NCBI RefSeq assembly: GCF_001512285.1
Contig: NZ_LNUV01000006.1
Coordinates: 945,159-1,009,158 of the forward strand
From: Arthrobacter sp. EpRS71
GTDB taxonomy: Bacteria > Actinomycetota > Actinomycetes > Actinomycetales > Micrococcaceae
DNA: 64,000 bases
Direction: 5' to 3'
Shown: positions 45,975-54,024 of the stretch, piece by piece
Numbering within the stretch: the stretch's first letter is position 1
Layout: each line of letters starts with the position of its first letter
Translations under genes and position numbers: made by a program
The notes under the pieces: generated by a model
The model's database searches: none
The model's input: the letters and a program-made list of their open reading frames with translations, nothing else
Told to the model about the DNA's origin: nothing

Positions 45975-46562
45975 TCAGCGAGAGGCGAAAGCGATCTCTT
46001 CCGTGCGGGCAATGCCGCGCTGGATGGCCGCCTTGTCGATGCCCAGCAGCGTGGTGAGCCACATGCCGTTCTGCACCACAACCACGTCTGCCGCCCGGTC
46101 CCGGCATTCCTCAGGGGACAGCCCGGGAACGGCGTTGCCGATCAAGGCCGCAAGCCCCTGAAGATATCTTTCAAAGGCTGCGGCATTGATGCGTGCAAAG
46201 TCCTCATCCGCCTGGGCGAGGGCCCACAAATGAAGTCGGAGCGATAGGTACGGTGTGGTCAGGAGTCCCGGATCCGCAACGCGCCGAAGGGACTCCCGGA
46301 GTTGTTCGTCCGGTGTTGAGGTAGCTTTGGGTTCCACCAGCAGGAGGTCGTGCTCTTCGATCTGGTGGAGCACCGCGCGGATCAGGCTCGATTTGTCCGC
46401 GTAGTAGTAGTTCACAAGCCCCAGGGCGACGCCGGCTTCACGCGCCACAGCGCGCATGTTGATGCCCGAAATTCCGTGGCGGGACAGCAGTTCCAAGGCG
46501 GCATCGAGAATGCGTTTCTGCCTGTCAACCTGTTCGCCGGATTTCACGGTGCTTGTACCCAT
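45975..46562 (-). CDS. TetR-family regulator, BetI-like
   Basis: The 195-aa product has a TetR DNA-binding domain (RQKRILDAALELLSRHGISGINMRAVAREAGVALGLVNYYYADKSSLIRAV) and a helical C-terminal domain (LRLHLWALAQADEDFARINAAAFERYLQGLAALIG). The ALGLVNYYYADK recognition helix region is like BetI. It is a good candidate for the TGAAC-n4-GTTCA operators before betB, 6.6 kb away, though unlinked repressors are also possible. The ATG has no ribosome-binding site; a -10 box six bases upstream suggests a leaderless mRNA. Confidence 0.85.
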   Translation of the reverse strand: MGTSTVKSGEQVDRQKRILDAALELLSRHGISGINMRAVAREAGVALGLVNYYYADKSSLIRAVLHQIEEHDLLLVEPKATSTPDEQLRESLRRVADPGLLTTPYLSLRLHLWALAQADEDFARINAAAFERYLQGLAALIGNAVPGLSPEECRDRAADVVVVQNGMWLTTLLGIDKAAIQRGIARTEEIAFASR

Positions 46563-46568
46563 CCGGCC

Positions 46569-46574
46569 AGACTA
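46569..46574 (-). promoter_or_regulatory. TAGTCT -10 box of the TetR gene
   Basis: TAGTCT on the minus strand ends six bases before ATG 46562. This is the same spacing as the leaderless-type boxes at 22112, 28358, 59923 and 61061. Confidence 0.4.
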
Positions 46575-46607
46575 TTGCCTAACCCTGATCAGCGCATCCT
46601 GAGCTCT

Positions 46608-47366
46608 CTACAGGTACTTTTCTGCGTAAACCCGCAGGGCATCCCTGACGAACGCCGCCCCGGGTTCTCCGCCGTAATTGGCAGCGAACCGCGGATCTGC
46701 AACGTACATTTCGCCGAGTCCTGTGACGTAACCCTTGATGTCTCCGCCAGGTACCGCCGTCGGGGTTCCCGGGATGCCGCGAAGCCACTCAACGTGGCGC
46801 TGCGCGAGATCCTGCGCTTCAGCGCTGTCCGGTGAAACCCCGGATTGTGCGGCGACGATCCAGTCCGTGCCCAGTTTCTGGACGCGGTCCTTCCACTGCT
46901 GCTTTTTTTCGGCGCTCATTCCGCGCCACCAGGAATCACTGGCGGCGTAGGCATCCTTGCCCCAGCGCTCCTCCACCTCGTCCTTGTACTGAGTGTGGTC
47001 GAAGCCGTCAAACATGTTCTGTGCCATGTACTTTCCATCCCCTTTCATTGTGTCGATGGTCTGCCGAACGGAGGCGATCTGCCGGGTCAGCCTGTCCTGC
47101 TCCTGGGCGAGCCATTCCAGATGGCTGCTCAGCGCTTTGACGGTATCGGTCTCGCGGTCAAGAACGTCGGCGATGGCCGGAAGGCCGAGCCCCAGTTCCC
47201 GGAGCAGGAGGATTCGCTGCAGCTGAACCAGAGCCGGACCGTCATAGTAGCGGTAGCCGTTATGACCGGTCCGGCTTGGTTTCAGCAACCCGATGTCGTC
47301 GTAGTGACGCAGCGTGCGGCTGGTGGTGCCTGCGATCTTGGCGATCTCTTGAATTGACCAGTCCAT
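46608..47366 (-). CDS. TipA-like MerR regulator with TipAS domain
   Basis: The 252-aa product joins an N-terminal MerR domain (SIQEIAKIAGTTSRTLRHYDDIGLLKPSRTGHNGYRYYDGPALVQLQRILLLRELGLGLPAIADVL) and dimerisation helix to a TipAS domain (about residues 114-252). The latter reads FDHTQYKDEVEERWGKDAYAASDSWWRGMS, then AQDLAQRHVEWLRGI, then YVADPRFAANYGG. TipAS domains bind thiopeptide and other antibiotics and activate export or resistance. An internal Met at residue 114 lies where TipAS is made separately in Streptomyces. The gene is preceded by its own MerR-type promoter. Confidence 0.9.
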   Translation of the reverse strand: MDWSIQEIAKIAGTTSRTLRHYDDIGLLKPSRTGHNGYRYYDGPALVQLQRILLLRELGLGLPAIADVLDRETDTVKALSSHLEWLAQEQDRLTRQIASVRQTIDTMKGDGKYMAQNMFDGFDHTQYKDEVEERWGKDAYAASDSWWRGMSAEKKQQWKDRVQKLGTDWIVAAQSGVSPDSAEAQDLAQRHVEWLRGIPGTPTAVPGGDIKGYVTGLGEMYVADPRFAANYGGEPGAAFVRDALRVYAEKYL

Positions 47367-47394
47367 ACGTCCTCCGTCCTGTGCTTGTTCTTCG

Positions 47395-47425
47395 ACAGTA
47401 GAGGTTGACGTTACGTCAAGGTCAA
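47395..47425 (-). promoter_or_regulatory. MerR-type promoter with 19-bp spacer and operator
   Basis: On the minus strand TTGACC (47420-47425), a 19-bp spacer and TACTGT (47395-47400) form the stretched promoter typical of MerR regulators. The 15-bp palindrome TTGACGTAACGTCAA lies at 47405-47419, inside the spacer, where MerR proteins bind and untwist the DNA. The predicted start is about 20 bp before the MerR gene. Confidence 0.75.
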
Positions 47426-47443
47426 GGGGATGGTGGCAAGCAC

Positions 47444-48091
47444 TTAGTCGGCCAGGATCAGGTAGAGCGCCCGGCGCGTTTCGTCCAGTTTCTCAATGGC
47501 GGCCTGACGCTGTTCCTCAGTGGCTGCTGCGCGGAACTGGTGGATGACGCCCATGAGCTTGCCGACGCTTTGGTGGAATGCGGCGCCGGTTCCGTCAGCC
47601 TCGGTGTTCCAGGCGTTGGCCAGTTCCTCTTCATGCTCGGCGATGTACGCCTTGCCGTCGTCGGTGAGCGTGAACTCGGTGCGGCGTCCTTCGCCAACAG
47701 CCACGATGAGTTCCTCATCCACCAGCTGCTGCAGCGTGGGGTAGACCGAGCCGGGGCTGGGACGCCAGGCGCCGGACGTCTTCTCGGCGATGGTCTTGAT
47801 CAGGCCGTAGCCGTTGGACGGGGCTTCGGCCAGGAGCGAGAGAATCGCGGCGCGGACGTCGCCGCGGTTGGCCCTGCGCGACCCGCCGGGGCCGAAGCCC
47901 CTGGGCCCAAATCCGGGGCCGAAGCCGGGACCGAATCCTGGACCAAAGCCCGGACCGAATCCGCCTCCGCCGTGGCCGCCCGGTCCGCGCCGGCCCTTGC
48001 CCCGGTTGAAGCGGCCTCGGCCGTGCCCGTGCTCGGGGTGTCCGTGACCATGCTCGGGAAAAGTGTTGTCGTGTTCGTTGATGCCTTTCAT
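47444..48091 (-). CDS. PadR-family regulator with His/Gly-rich N-terminal extension
   Basis: Residues about 75-215 are a PadR winged helix and helical tail: RRANRGDVRAAILSLLAEAPSNGYGLIKTIAEKTSGAWRPSPGSVYPTLQQLVDEELIVAV, then FTLTDDGKAYIAEHEEELANAW. The first 75 residues are unusual: EHGHGHPEHGHGRGRFNRGKGRRG, then GFGP repeated five times. The His-rich part could bind a metal. It is preceded by a 30-bp palindromic operator, suggesting autoregulation, and ends 25 bp from the upstream end of the MerR promoter. Confidence 0.85.
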   Translation of the reverse strand: MKGINEHDNTFPEHGHGHPEHGHGRGRFNRGKGRRGPGGHGGGGFGPGFGPGFGPGFGPGFGPRGFGPGGSRRANRGDVRAAILSLLAEAPSNGYGLIKTIAEKTSGAWRPSPGSVYPTLQQLVDEELIVAVGEGRRTEFTLTDDGKAYIAEHEEELANAWNTEADGTGAAFHQSVGKLMGVIHQFRAAATEEQRQAAIEKLDETRRALYLILAD

Positions 48092-48137
48092 AACAGCATC
48101 GTCCTTTCGGTTGAATGGTTCGCCAAAGGAGTATCGG

Positions 48138-48167
48138 CGATAGTTAACGATATATCGGTAACTATCG
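48138..48167. promoter_or_regulatory. 30-bp nested palindrome before PadR gene
   Basis: GATAGTTA (48139-48146) and TAACTATC (48159-48166) flank a perfect inner palindrome CGATATATCG (48148-48157), all sharing one centre. Only one base pair (47/58) breaks the dyad, and outer C/G extends it to 30 bp. It sits about 50 bp before the PadR start. Confidence 0.65.
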
Positions 48168-48190
48168 GGACGTCAAGAGGTTTCTTAAAG

Positions 48191-48240
48191 CACGACGGCG
48201 GGTGGCAGCTTCCGTAGGGAAGCCGGCACCCGCCGTCGTG
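48191..48240. terminator. long hairpin after nadE
   Basis: A 14-bp perfect outer stem (48191-48204 with 48227-48240) contains an inner stem GCTTCC/GGAAGC (48208-48213, 48218-48223). It follows the nadE stop on the minus strand and is followed there by CTTTAAGAAA. Probable rho-independent terminator. Confidence 0.75.
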
Positions 48241-48260
48241 AATGGTCTAACGCGACGTAG

Positions 48261-49082
48261 CTATTTCCACCAGGTATCGAAGATGGTGACCGGAACGGTG
48301 CGCTTGTGACGCGTGCGCAGGTACTTCTGTTCCAGCAGATCTGCCGCGTCCTCGGGGACGTCGCGGCCTTCAAGGTAGTCGTCGATGGTGTCGTAGGTGA
48401 TACCGAGCTCGTCTTCGTCGGTACGGCCGGGCTTGTTGTCCAGGAGGTCGGCGGTGGGAACCTTCTCCCAAACCCGTGAAGGTGCGCCCAGCTCTGCCAG
48501 GAGTGCGCGGTTCTGGCGCTTGTTCAGGCCGAACAGCGGCAGGATGTCCGCGCCGCCGTCGCCGAACTTCGTGAAGAACCCGGTGACGGACTCGGCGCCG
48601 TGGTCCGTTCCGATCACCAGGTAATTGTGTTCGCCGGCCAGTGCGTACTGGGCGATCATGCGTGCGCGTGCTTTGGTGTTGCCCTTATGGAAATCGGAGA
48701 TGGGGGCGCCGGTGGTCTTCTCGAACTCCTCCTCGAAGCCGTCCACGGCTTGGGAGATGTTGTAGGTCCACTCGGTCTTGGCCTTGATGAAGTCCAGGGC
48801 TGCCTGGGCGTCGTCTTCATCGTGCTGGATGCCGTAGGGGAGGCGGACGGCAACAAAGTTTGCGTCCACGCCCTCGGCTTCCAATTCCTCAACGGCCAAC
48901 TGGGCGAGGCGGCCTGCCAGCGAGGAATCTATGCCGCCGGAGATACCTAGAACGAATCCCTTGGTGTGCGTCGCCTTCAGGTAATCCTTCAGGAAAGCGA
49001 CGCGTTTGCGGACCTCCTCTGCGGGGTTGATCCGGGGCTGGACGCCCATTTCTTCAATGATCTTGGCCTGGAGTTCGCGCAT
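48261..49082 (-). CDS. nadE: ammonia-dependent NAD+ synthetase
   Basis: The 273-aa product is the short, ammonia-dependent form, with no nitrilase domain. It has the ATP pyrophosphatase motif [79 protein letters not shown] and a C-terminal [15 protein letters not shown]. It amidates nicotinate adenine dinucleotide to NAD+ in the cytoplasm. It is followed by a terminator and preceded by the LacI gene in the same orientation, 79 bp away. Confidence 0.94.
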   Translation of the reverse strand: MRELQAKIIEEMGVQPRINPAEEVRKRVAFLKDYLKATHTKGFVLGISGGIDSSLAGRLAQLAVEELEAEGVDANFVAVRLPYGIQHDEDDAQAALDFIKAKTEWTYNISQAVDGFEEEFEKTTGAPISDFHKGNTKARARMIAQYALAGEHNYLVIGTDHGAESVTGFFTKFGDGGADILPLFGLNKRQNRALLAELGAPSRVWEKVPTADLLDNKPGRTDEDELGITYDTIDDYLEGRDVPEDAADLLEQKYLRTRHKRTVPVTIFDTWWK

Positions 49083-49161
49083 GATCCAACACTAGTCAGC
49101 ATGGTCACAAAGGCTCAACCATGTTGCCTGCTTCCAGCCCACATGTCAGCCCATGTGTCAG

Positions 49162-50181
49162 CTACGTTGAAGGCACCGGACCTGTGGAGCCGCGGACGGT
49201 GAGGTGGGTGGGCATGACGGAGCGGTTGCGGTTCCCGCCGCCGGCGAGGGGATTCAGCTGGGCCAGCAACATGGACACGGCCACACGTCCCGCCTGCTCA
49301 ATGGGCGAGCTCATGGTGGTAAGCGGTGGATTGCAGAAGTCCGCCCCAAAGATGTCGTCACAGCCCACGATGCTCATGTCCTCCGGCACCCTCAGGCCAC
49401 GTTCGCGGAGCCGTTGCAGCATGCCGATGGCAATGAGGTCATTGAAGACGATGCACGCAGTGACTCCGCTGTGTACGGCGGCATCTGCTGCGGCGGCGCC
49501 GGACTGGGTTTTGGGGGCGAACGGCCCGATTCTGCGGACATCCACTCCGCGCTCTTCGGCGGCTTCTGAGAGGGCGATCCAACGCCGGGCGCTGGACTGC
49601 GAAACGGCGGGACCGGAAACGTAGGCAACGGAGGTGTGGCCCAGGGAAATCAGGTGGTCCAAAGCCTGTGGCATGGCTGAGGGGGTGTCGATGATGACAG
49701 CTGGAACGCCGTCGACGTCACGGTTCACGGTGACCATGGGCATACGGGCGGCTGCCGCGGCCAGTGCTTCATCATTGAGGCGGGACGCCGCCACAATCAC
49801 GCCGTCGGCACTCTTGCGCAGTTGCTCCAGCGTGCTGGCCTCCACCTCGTCCGATTCCTCGGTGTCAACCAGTAACTGAGTGTAACCGGCCGCCTTCAGT
49901 TGAAGCTGCGTTCCCCTGATGAGGTCGAAATAGAACGGGTTGGTGATATCCGGAACCAGGACGCCCACGGCACCTGTCTTGCCGGAGCTCAGTGCTTTCG
50001 CCTGGGAGTTGGGCGTGTAATTGAGTTCGACGGCGGCGGCCTGGATCCGCTCGCGGGTGCGGATATTGACGCGCTCCGGATTGGTGAGGGCCCTCGAAAC
50101 GGTGGACGCTGCCACGCCGCACAGCGCTGCGATGTCGTGGATGGTGGCAGGCCGGCCTGTTGCCATGGGTTGCGTCGCCAT
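49162..50181 (-). CDS. LacI-family regulator of the uronate locus (first)
   Basis: The product is about 339 aa, with a LacI helix-turn-helix (ATIHDIAALCGVAASTVSRALTNPERVNIRTRERIQAAAVELNYTPN), the hinge segment and a periplasmic-binding core (VGVLVPDITNPFYFDLIRG; DGVPAVIIDTPSAMPQALDHLISLGHTSVAYVSG; SIVGCDDIFGADFCNPPLTTM). It is divergent from the sugar isomerase gene, with an 18-bp operator between. Two in-frame starts, ATG 50181 and ATG 50208, each have GAGGAACGCCC just upstream in a 14-bp direct repeat; the first gives the usual LacI N-terminus. Confidence 0.9.
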   Translation of the reverse strand: MATQPMATGRPATIHDIAALCGVAASTVSRALTNPERVNIRTRERIQAAAVELNYTPNSQAKALSSGKTGAVGVLVPDITNPFYFDLIRGTQLQLKAAGYTQLLVDTEESDEVEASTLEQLRKSADGVIVAASRLNDEALAAAAARMPMVTVNRDVDGVPAVIIDTPSAMPQALDHLISLGHTSVAYVSGPAVSQSSARRWIALSEAAEERGVDVRRIGPFAPKTQSGAAAADAAVHSGVTACIVFNDLIAIGMLQRLRERGLRVPEDMSIVGCDDIFGADFCNPPLTTMSSPIEQAGRVAVSMLLAQLNPLAGGGNRNRSVMPTHLTVRGSTGPVPST

Positions 50182-50290
50182 GGGCGTTCCTCTCTGAACA
50201 GCAAACATGGGCGTTCCTCCCGGAACGACTCATCATCCGGCTGTGACTGCTGCCACACCGTCGACTAAGAATGCCACAGGATGGCAGCGA

Positions 50291-50308
50291 TTGGCAATCG
50301 GTTGTCAA
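50291..50308. promoter_or_regulatory. LacI operator TTGGCAATCGGTTGTCAA
   Basis: An 18-bp imperfect palindrome centred on CG lies between the divergent LacI gene and the isomerase gene. It matches 52355-52372 and 61027-61044 (consensus TTGRCAAYCGGTTGNCAA), so it is a regulon site. Confidence 0.75.
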
Positions 50309-50406
50309 ATGCGTGCCAAGATGGCTAAACTCGAGGAACAAGCCCCGCCTGTGAACTGCGTCACCGCGCCCCTCGTGTGCCGCAGCAGGACTACCAAGGA
50401 GATTTT

Positions 50407-51252
50407 GTGACTCAACCCAGTGCCGTGTGGAGCCTGTCCGGTTTCGGCGACGAAGTAGACCCCGATCCCGCCGTCCAGGCCGCCGTGCTGCTGGCCCTCG
50501 GTGCGAGCCACATTGAAGTCCGCAGCGCGTGGGGTACCAACGTTTCAGAACTCGAGCACGACGCTGTGCTGCGGCTCAAAACCATCCTGGACGAGAAGGG
50601 CCTCAAAGTTTCGGCTGTTGCCAGCCCCATTGGCAAAGTGGACGTCAGCCTGCCCGTGGAGCATGAGGTGACCCGGCTGCGCCAGATCATCTCCGTCGCG
50701 AAGGCCCTGGACACCAAGTATGTCCGCATCTTCTCCTTCTACCGCGGCGAGGAGCAGAGCCAGGAGGACATTCGCGACTCCGTCATGGAGCGCATGTCCG
50801 CCCTGGCTGCTGAAGCCGCTGCCAACGACGTGATTCTGCTGCATGAAAACGAGAAGGGCATCTACGGCGATACTCCGGACCGCGTCCTGGACATCATGGA
50901 GACGGTCAACTCGCCGGCGCTCCGGGTGGCATGGGACAACGCCAACTTCGTCCAGGTAGGCGTCAAGCCCTACACCGAGGGATATGCCATCCTGCGCCCA
51001 TACCTTGAGTACCTGCAGGTTAAGGATGCCATCGCCACTACCGGTGAAGTGGTTCCCTCCGGCGAGGGCGACGGTGAACTGGATGCCACCATCAGTGCCC
51101 TCGCTGCCGACGGCTACAGCGGCTTCGCCTCACTGGAACCGCACCTGGCCAGCGCCCACGAGCTCGGCGGATACTCCGGCCCGGTTGCTTTCGGAATCGC
51201 AGCCCGCGCCTTTGCCGGCCTCGCCACCAAGAACGGCGTGGACCTGGTCTAA
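50407..51252 (+). CDS. sugar phosphate isomerase/epimerase-like TIM barrel
   Basis: The 281-aa product is an AP-endonuclease-2/xylose isomerase-type barrel: SLSGFGDEVDPDPAVQAAVLLALGASHIEVRSAWGTNV, KYVRIFSFYRG, ILLHENEKGIYGDTPDRVLDIME, RVAWDNANFVQVGVKPY, YLQVKDAIATTGEVVPSGEGDGEL. Conserved Glu/Asp/His residues fit a divalent-metal site. The reaction is unknown, probably sugar or sugar-acid isomerisation or epimerisation. GTG start 50407 has AAGGAG five bases upstream. It heads the locus with an oxidoreductase gene 64 bp downstream. Confidence 0.8.
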   Translation: MTQPSAVWSLSGFGDEVDPDPAVQAAVLLALGASHIEVRSAWGTNVSELEHDAVLRLKTILDEKGLKVSAVASPIGKVDVSLPVEHEVTRLRQIISVAKALDTKYVRIFSFYRGEEQSQEDIRDSVMERMSALAAEAAANDVILLHENEKGIYGDTPDRVLDIMETVNSPALRVAWDNANFVQVGVKPYTEGYAILRPYLEYLQVKDAIATTGEVVPSGEGDGELDATISALAADGYSGFASLEPHLASAHELGGYSGPVAFGIAARAFAGLATKNGVDLV

Positions 51253-51316
51253 AAGCGCGGCACCCAGACAACCCGGCACGAACCTTCACCCAGCATTAAC
51301 CTTCAAAGGAGCAGGT

Positions 51317-52324
51317 ATGCCAACAGCAGCAATTATTGGTTGCGGCGACATCTCGACCATCCACTTTGCGGCCCTGGCCACCATGGACCATGCCGAGTTG
51401 GTGGCGGTCTGCGATACGGATCCGGAAAGGCTGAAGGCGGCGGAAGCCGCCCACGGCGTCCCCGGCTACGCGGACTACCTGGACATGCTCCAGGAGGTGC
51501 GTCCCGACGTCGTGCATATTTGTACGCCGCATCATCTCCACGCTTCGGTGGCCGCTGACTGTTTGGAGCGGGGCGTCCATGTGATCGTGGAGAAGCCGCT
51601 GGCCCATACGGCGGCGGAGGGGCGGCGGTTGATTGAGGTGGCGGAGCGAAGCGACGCGAAAATCGCCGTCTGTTTCCAGAACCGCTACAACGCGACGTCG
51701 CAAGCCATGCATGAACTGCTCGACGGCGGCACGCTGGGTCAGGTGATCGGCGCCTCGGCCACCGTCATGTGGCACCGGGATGGAAGCTACTACCGCAACC
51801 GCCCATGGCGCGGCACCTGGGCCGAGGGCGGTGGTGGTCTGATGATGAACCAGGCCATCCACACCGTGGACCTGCTGCAGTGGCTGGTGGGCGATGTTGC
51901 CAAGGTGGAAGGCCGCGCGTCCACCCGTTCCTTGGGCGGGGTGATCGAGGTGGAAGACACTGCTGAGTTCGTTGCGGAACACGTCAATGGTGCGCGCAGC
52001 GTCTTCTACGCAACGCTGGCCAACGCCGTGAATGCGCCGGTGACCTTGGACATCGTCACGGAGAAAGCGACGCTCAGCCTGCGGGGAGACCTCACGGTGA
52101 GTTATGCCGACGGCACGGTGGACATCATTCCGGAAAGGGTTGCTGACAGTGGTGGCAGGTCCTACTGGGGCGTGTCCCACGAGCTTCTGATTGCGGATTT
52201 CTACACCAAGCTGCAGGACGCCGGGCCGTTCTGGATCAACCCTGCCGAGGCCGCAAAATCCTTGAAGATCATCAAGGATATTTACGCGCAAAGCTACCCG
52301 GACATGGCTGGCCGGGTGGGTTAA
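51317..52324 (+). CDS. Gfo/Idh/MocA-family oxidoreductase (first)
   Basis: The 335-aa product has the NAD(P) Rossmann start AAIIGCGDISTIHFAALATMDHAELVAVCDTDPERLKAAE, the family EKP motif (VEKPLAHTAAEGRRLIEVAE) and a substrate domain with GGGGLMMNQAIHTVDLLQWLVGDV (His as usual). It oxidises or reduces a sugar or sugar acid; the substrate is unknown. AAAGGAG lies before ATG 51317. It ends 31 bp before the next LacI operator. Confidence 0.85.
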   Translation: MPTAAIIGCGDISTIHFAALATMDHAELVAVCDTDPERLKAAEAAHGVPGYADYLDMLQEVRPDVVHICTPHHLHASVAADCLERGVHVIVEKPLAHTAAEGRRLIEVAERSDAKIAVCFQNRYNATSQAMHELLDGGTLGQVIGASATVMWHRDGSYYRNRPWRGTWAEGGGGLMMNQAIHTVDLLQWLVGDVAKVEGRASTRSLGGVIEVEDTAEFVAEHVNGARSVFYATLANAVNAPVTLDIVTEKATLSLRGDLTVSYADGTVDIIPERVADSGGRSYWGVSHELLIADFYTKLQDAGPFWINPAEAAKSLKIIKDIYAQSYPDMAGRVG

Positions 52325-52354
52325 GCATCCTCTTGGCAACAATCTTAGAAACTA

Positions 52355-52394
52355 TTGACAATCGGTTGCCAAAACCTCGCAAAGTACGTACTGT
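52355..52394 (+). promoter_or_regulatory. LacI operator overlapping the ABC-operon promoter
   Basis: TTGACAATCGGTTGCCAA (52355-52372) overlaps a -35 box TTGCCA (52366-52371), with 17 bp to TACTGT (52389-52394). Binding there would block RNA polymerase and so repress the transporter operon. A half-site TTGGCAAC lies at 52333-52340. Confidence 0.75.
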
Positions 52395-52479
52395 AAATCT
52401 CACACCCAAGAAAAGTGTGGCGCAGGCCACACGCTCAAGCTCTGACTCGCATCAGGCTAAGACTCAGTAGGAGCCAACA

Positions 52480-54018
52480 ATGAAGTTAGGTCCCAAGGCG
52501 GCAGCAGCCGCCATCGTACTTAGCGCCTCTCTGGCGCTCACCGCCTGTGGCGGCGGGAATGCCGGTGCCGGAACTGGTTCCTCTACCGGCACCAAAACCG
52601 TCACGGCCCTCACGCTGGGAACCCTCAGGGACCTCACCTCCTGGGACCCGGCCCAGGCTCACGTAGGCCACGCACTCCAGCCTTATCAGGCAGCCTACGA
52701 CTCCCTGATCCTCCGCGAACCGGACGGCAAGCTCAGCCCCATGCTGGCAACCGCCTGGAAGTACAACGACACCAACACCAAGCTCACCGTTGACCTCCGG
52801 ACCGACGTCACCTTCAGCGACGGAGCCAAGTTTGACGCCGCTGCGGCCAAAGCAAACATGGACCACTTCAAGAAGGCCAACGGCCCCCAGATGGCCCAGC
52901 TGGGTTCAGTGTCCGACATCGCCGTGGTGGACGCCGACACCATCGACATCAACCTCAGCGCACCGGAGCCGGCCCTGGAATACTTCCTCAGCCAGGCAGC
53001 CGGCCTCATGGGAAGCCCCGCAGCCCTGGGCACCGATGCCATCAAGACAGTCCCTGTGGGCTCCGGTCCGTACGTGATGGACAAAGCAGCCTCCGTCAAG
53101 GATTCCCAGACGGTCTTCAACGCACGTGACGGCTACTGGAACAAGGACCTCCAGAAGTTCAAGAAGCTCACCCTCAAGGTCCTCCTGGACCCCACCGCCC
53201 GCACCAACGCGCTGGTCTCCGGCCAGATTGACGCCACCCTCCTTGACCCCAAGAACGGCAAGCAGGCCGAAGGCGCCAAGATGAAGCTCGAAACCAACCA
53301 GGTTGACTGGTCCGGGCTGCTCCTCCTGGACCGTGACGGCACCAAGAACCCGGCCCTGGCCAACGTCAAGGTCCGCCAGGCCATCAACCACGCCTTCGAC
53401 CGCAAGACCATCCTGGATCAGGTCATGTTGGGCCAGGGCACCCCCACCTCGCAGCCGTTTGGCAAGGACAGCGGCGCATGGAGCGAGGAGCTGGAGAACT
53501 ACTACAGCTACGATCCCGAGAAAGCCAAGCAGCTCCTGAAAGACTCCGGCTTTGAGGGCAAGGTCAGCATCGACGTTCCTACACTTCCCGGTGCTGAAAC
53601 CCTGATCTCGGTCATGAAGCAGCAGCTTGCCGATGTGGGCATCACCCTGAACCCGGGCGCAGCCATCACCAACACCTTCACCTCGGACGTTGCCGCCCAG
53701 AAGTACCCGGCACTCTTCTACAACCTCTTCCAAGGGCAGCCGACTGTAGCGATCGACCAGATCGTCTCCACCAAGGCCCTGTACAACCCCTTCAAGACCA
53801 CCACCCCTGAGCTTGAAGCCAAGATCGCGGCCGTGCGTACCGGTGGTGCAGATGCCGGCAAGCTCGCCCAGGAAGTCAACAAATACGTGGTGGAACAAGC
53901 CTGGTTCGCCCCGCTGTTCCGCGTGAACCAGATGTACTACCACAACGACAAAGTGAACGTCACGCCGCAGATCCAGCAAGCCGTTCCGTCCATCTACAAC
54001 TACTCGCCCGCCAAGTAG
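52480..54018 (+). CDS. ABC transporter solute-binding lipoprotein, dipeptide/oligosaccharide type
   Basis: The 512-aa product has a lipoprotein signal (LSASLALTACGGG, lipobox Cys at residue 23) and an SBP_bac_5 domain: LRDLTSWDPAQAHVGHALQPYQAAYDSLILREPDGKLSPMLATAWKYND, VRQAINHAFDRKTILDQVMLGQGTPTSQPFGKDS and SYDPEKAKQLLKDSGF. Family 5 binding proteins carry peptides, nickel or oligosaccharides. The flanking uronate genes favour a uronic-acid-containing sugar. TAGGAG lies six bases before the ATG. It opens the transporter operon. Confidence 0.9.
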   Translation: MKLGPKAAAAAIVLSASLALTACGGGNAGAGTGSSTGTKTVTALTLGTLRDLTSWDPAQAHVGHALQPYQAAYDSLILREPDGKLSPMLATAWKYNDTNTKLTVDLRTDVTFSDGAKFDAAAAKANMDHFKKANGPQMAQLGSVSDIAVVDADTIDINLSAPEPALEYFLSQAAGLMGSPAALGTDAIKTVPVGSGPYVMDKAASVKDSQTVFNARDGYWNKDLQKFKKLTLKVLLDPTARTNALVSGQIDATLLDPKNGKQAEGAKMKLETNQVDWSGLLLLDRDGTKNPALANVKVRQAINHAFDRKTILDQVMLGQGTPTSQPFGKDSGAWSEELENYYSYDPEKAKQLLKDSGFEGKVSIDVPTLPGAETLISVMKQQLADVGITLNPGAAITNTFTSDVAAQKYPALFYNLFQGQPTVAIDQIVSTKALYNPFKTTTPELEAKIAAVRTGGADAGKLAQEVNKYVVEQAWFAPLFRVNQMYYHNDKVNVTPQIQQAVPSIYNYSPAK

Positions 54019-54024
54019 GACCCC

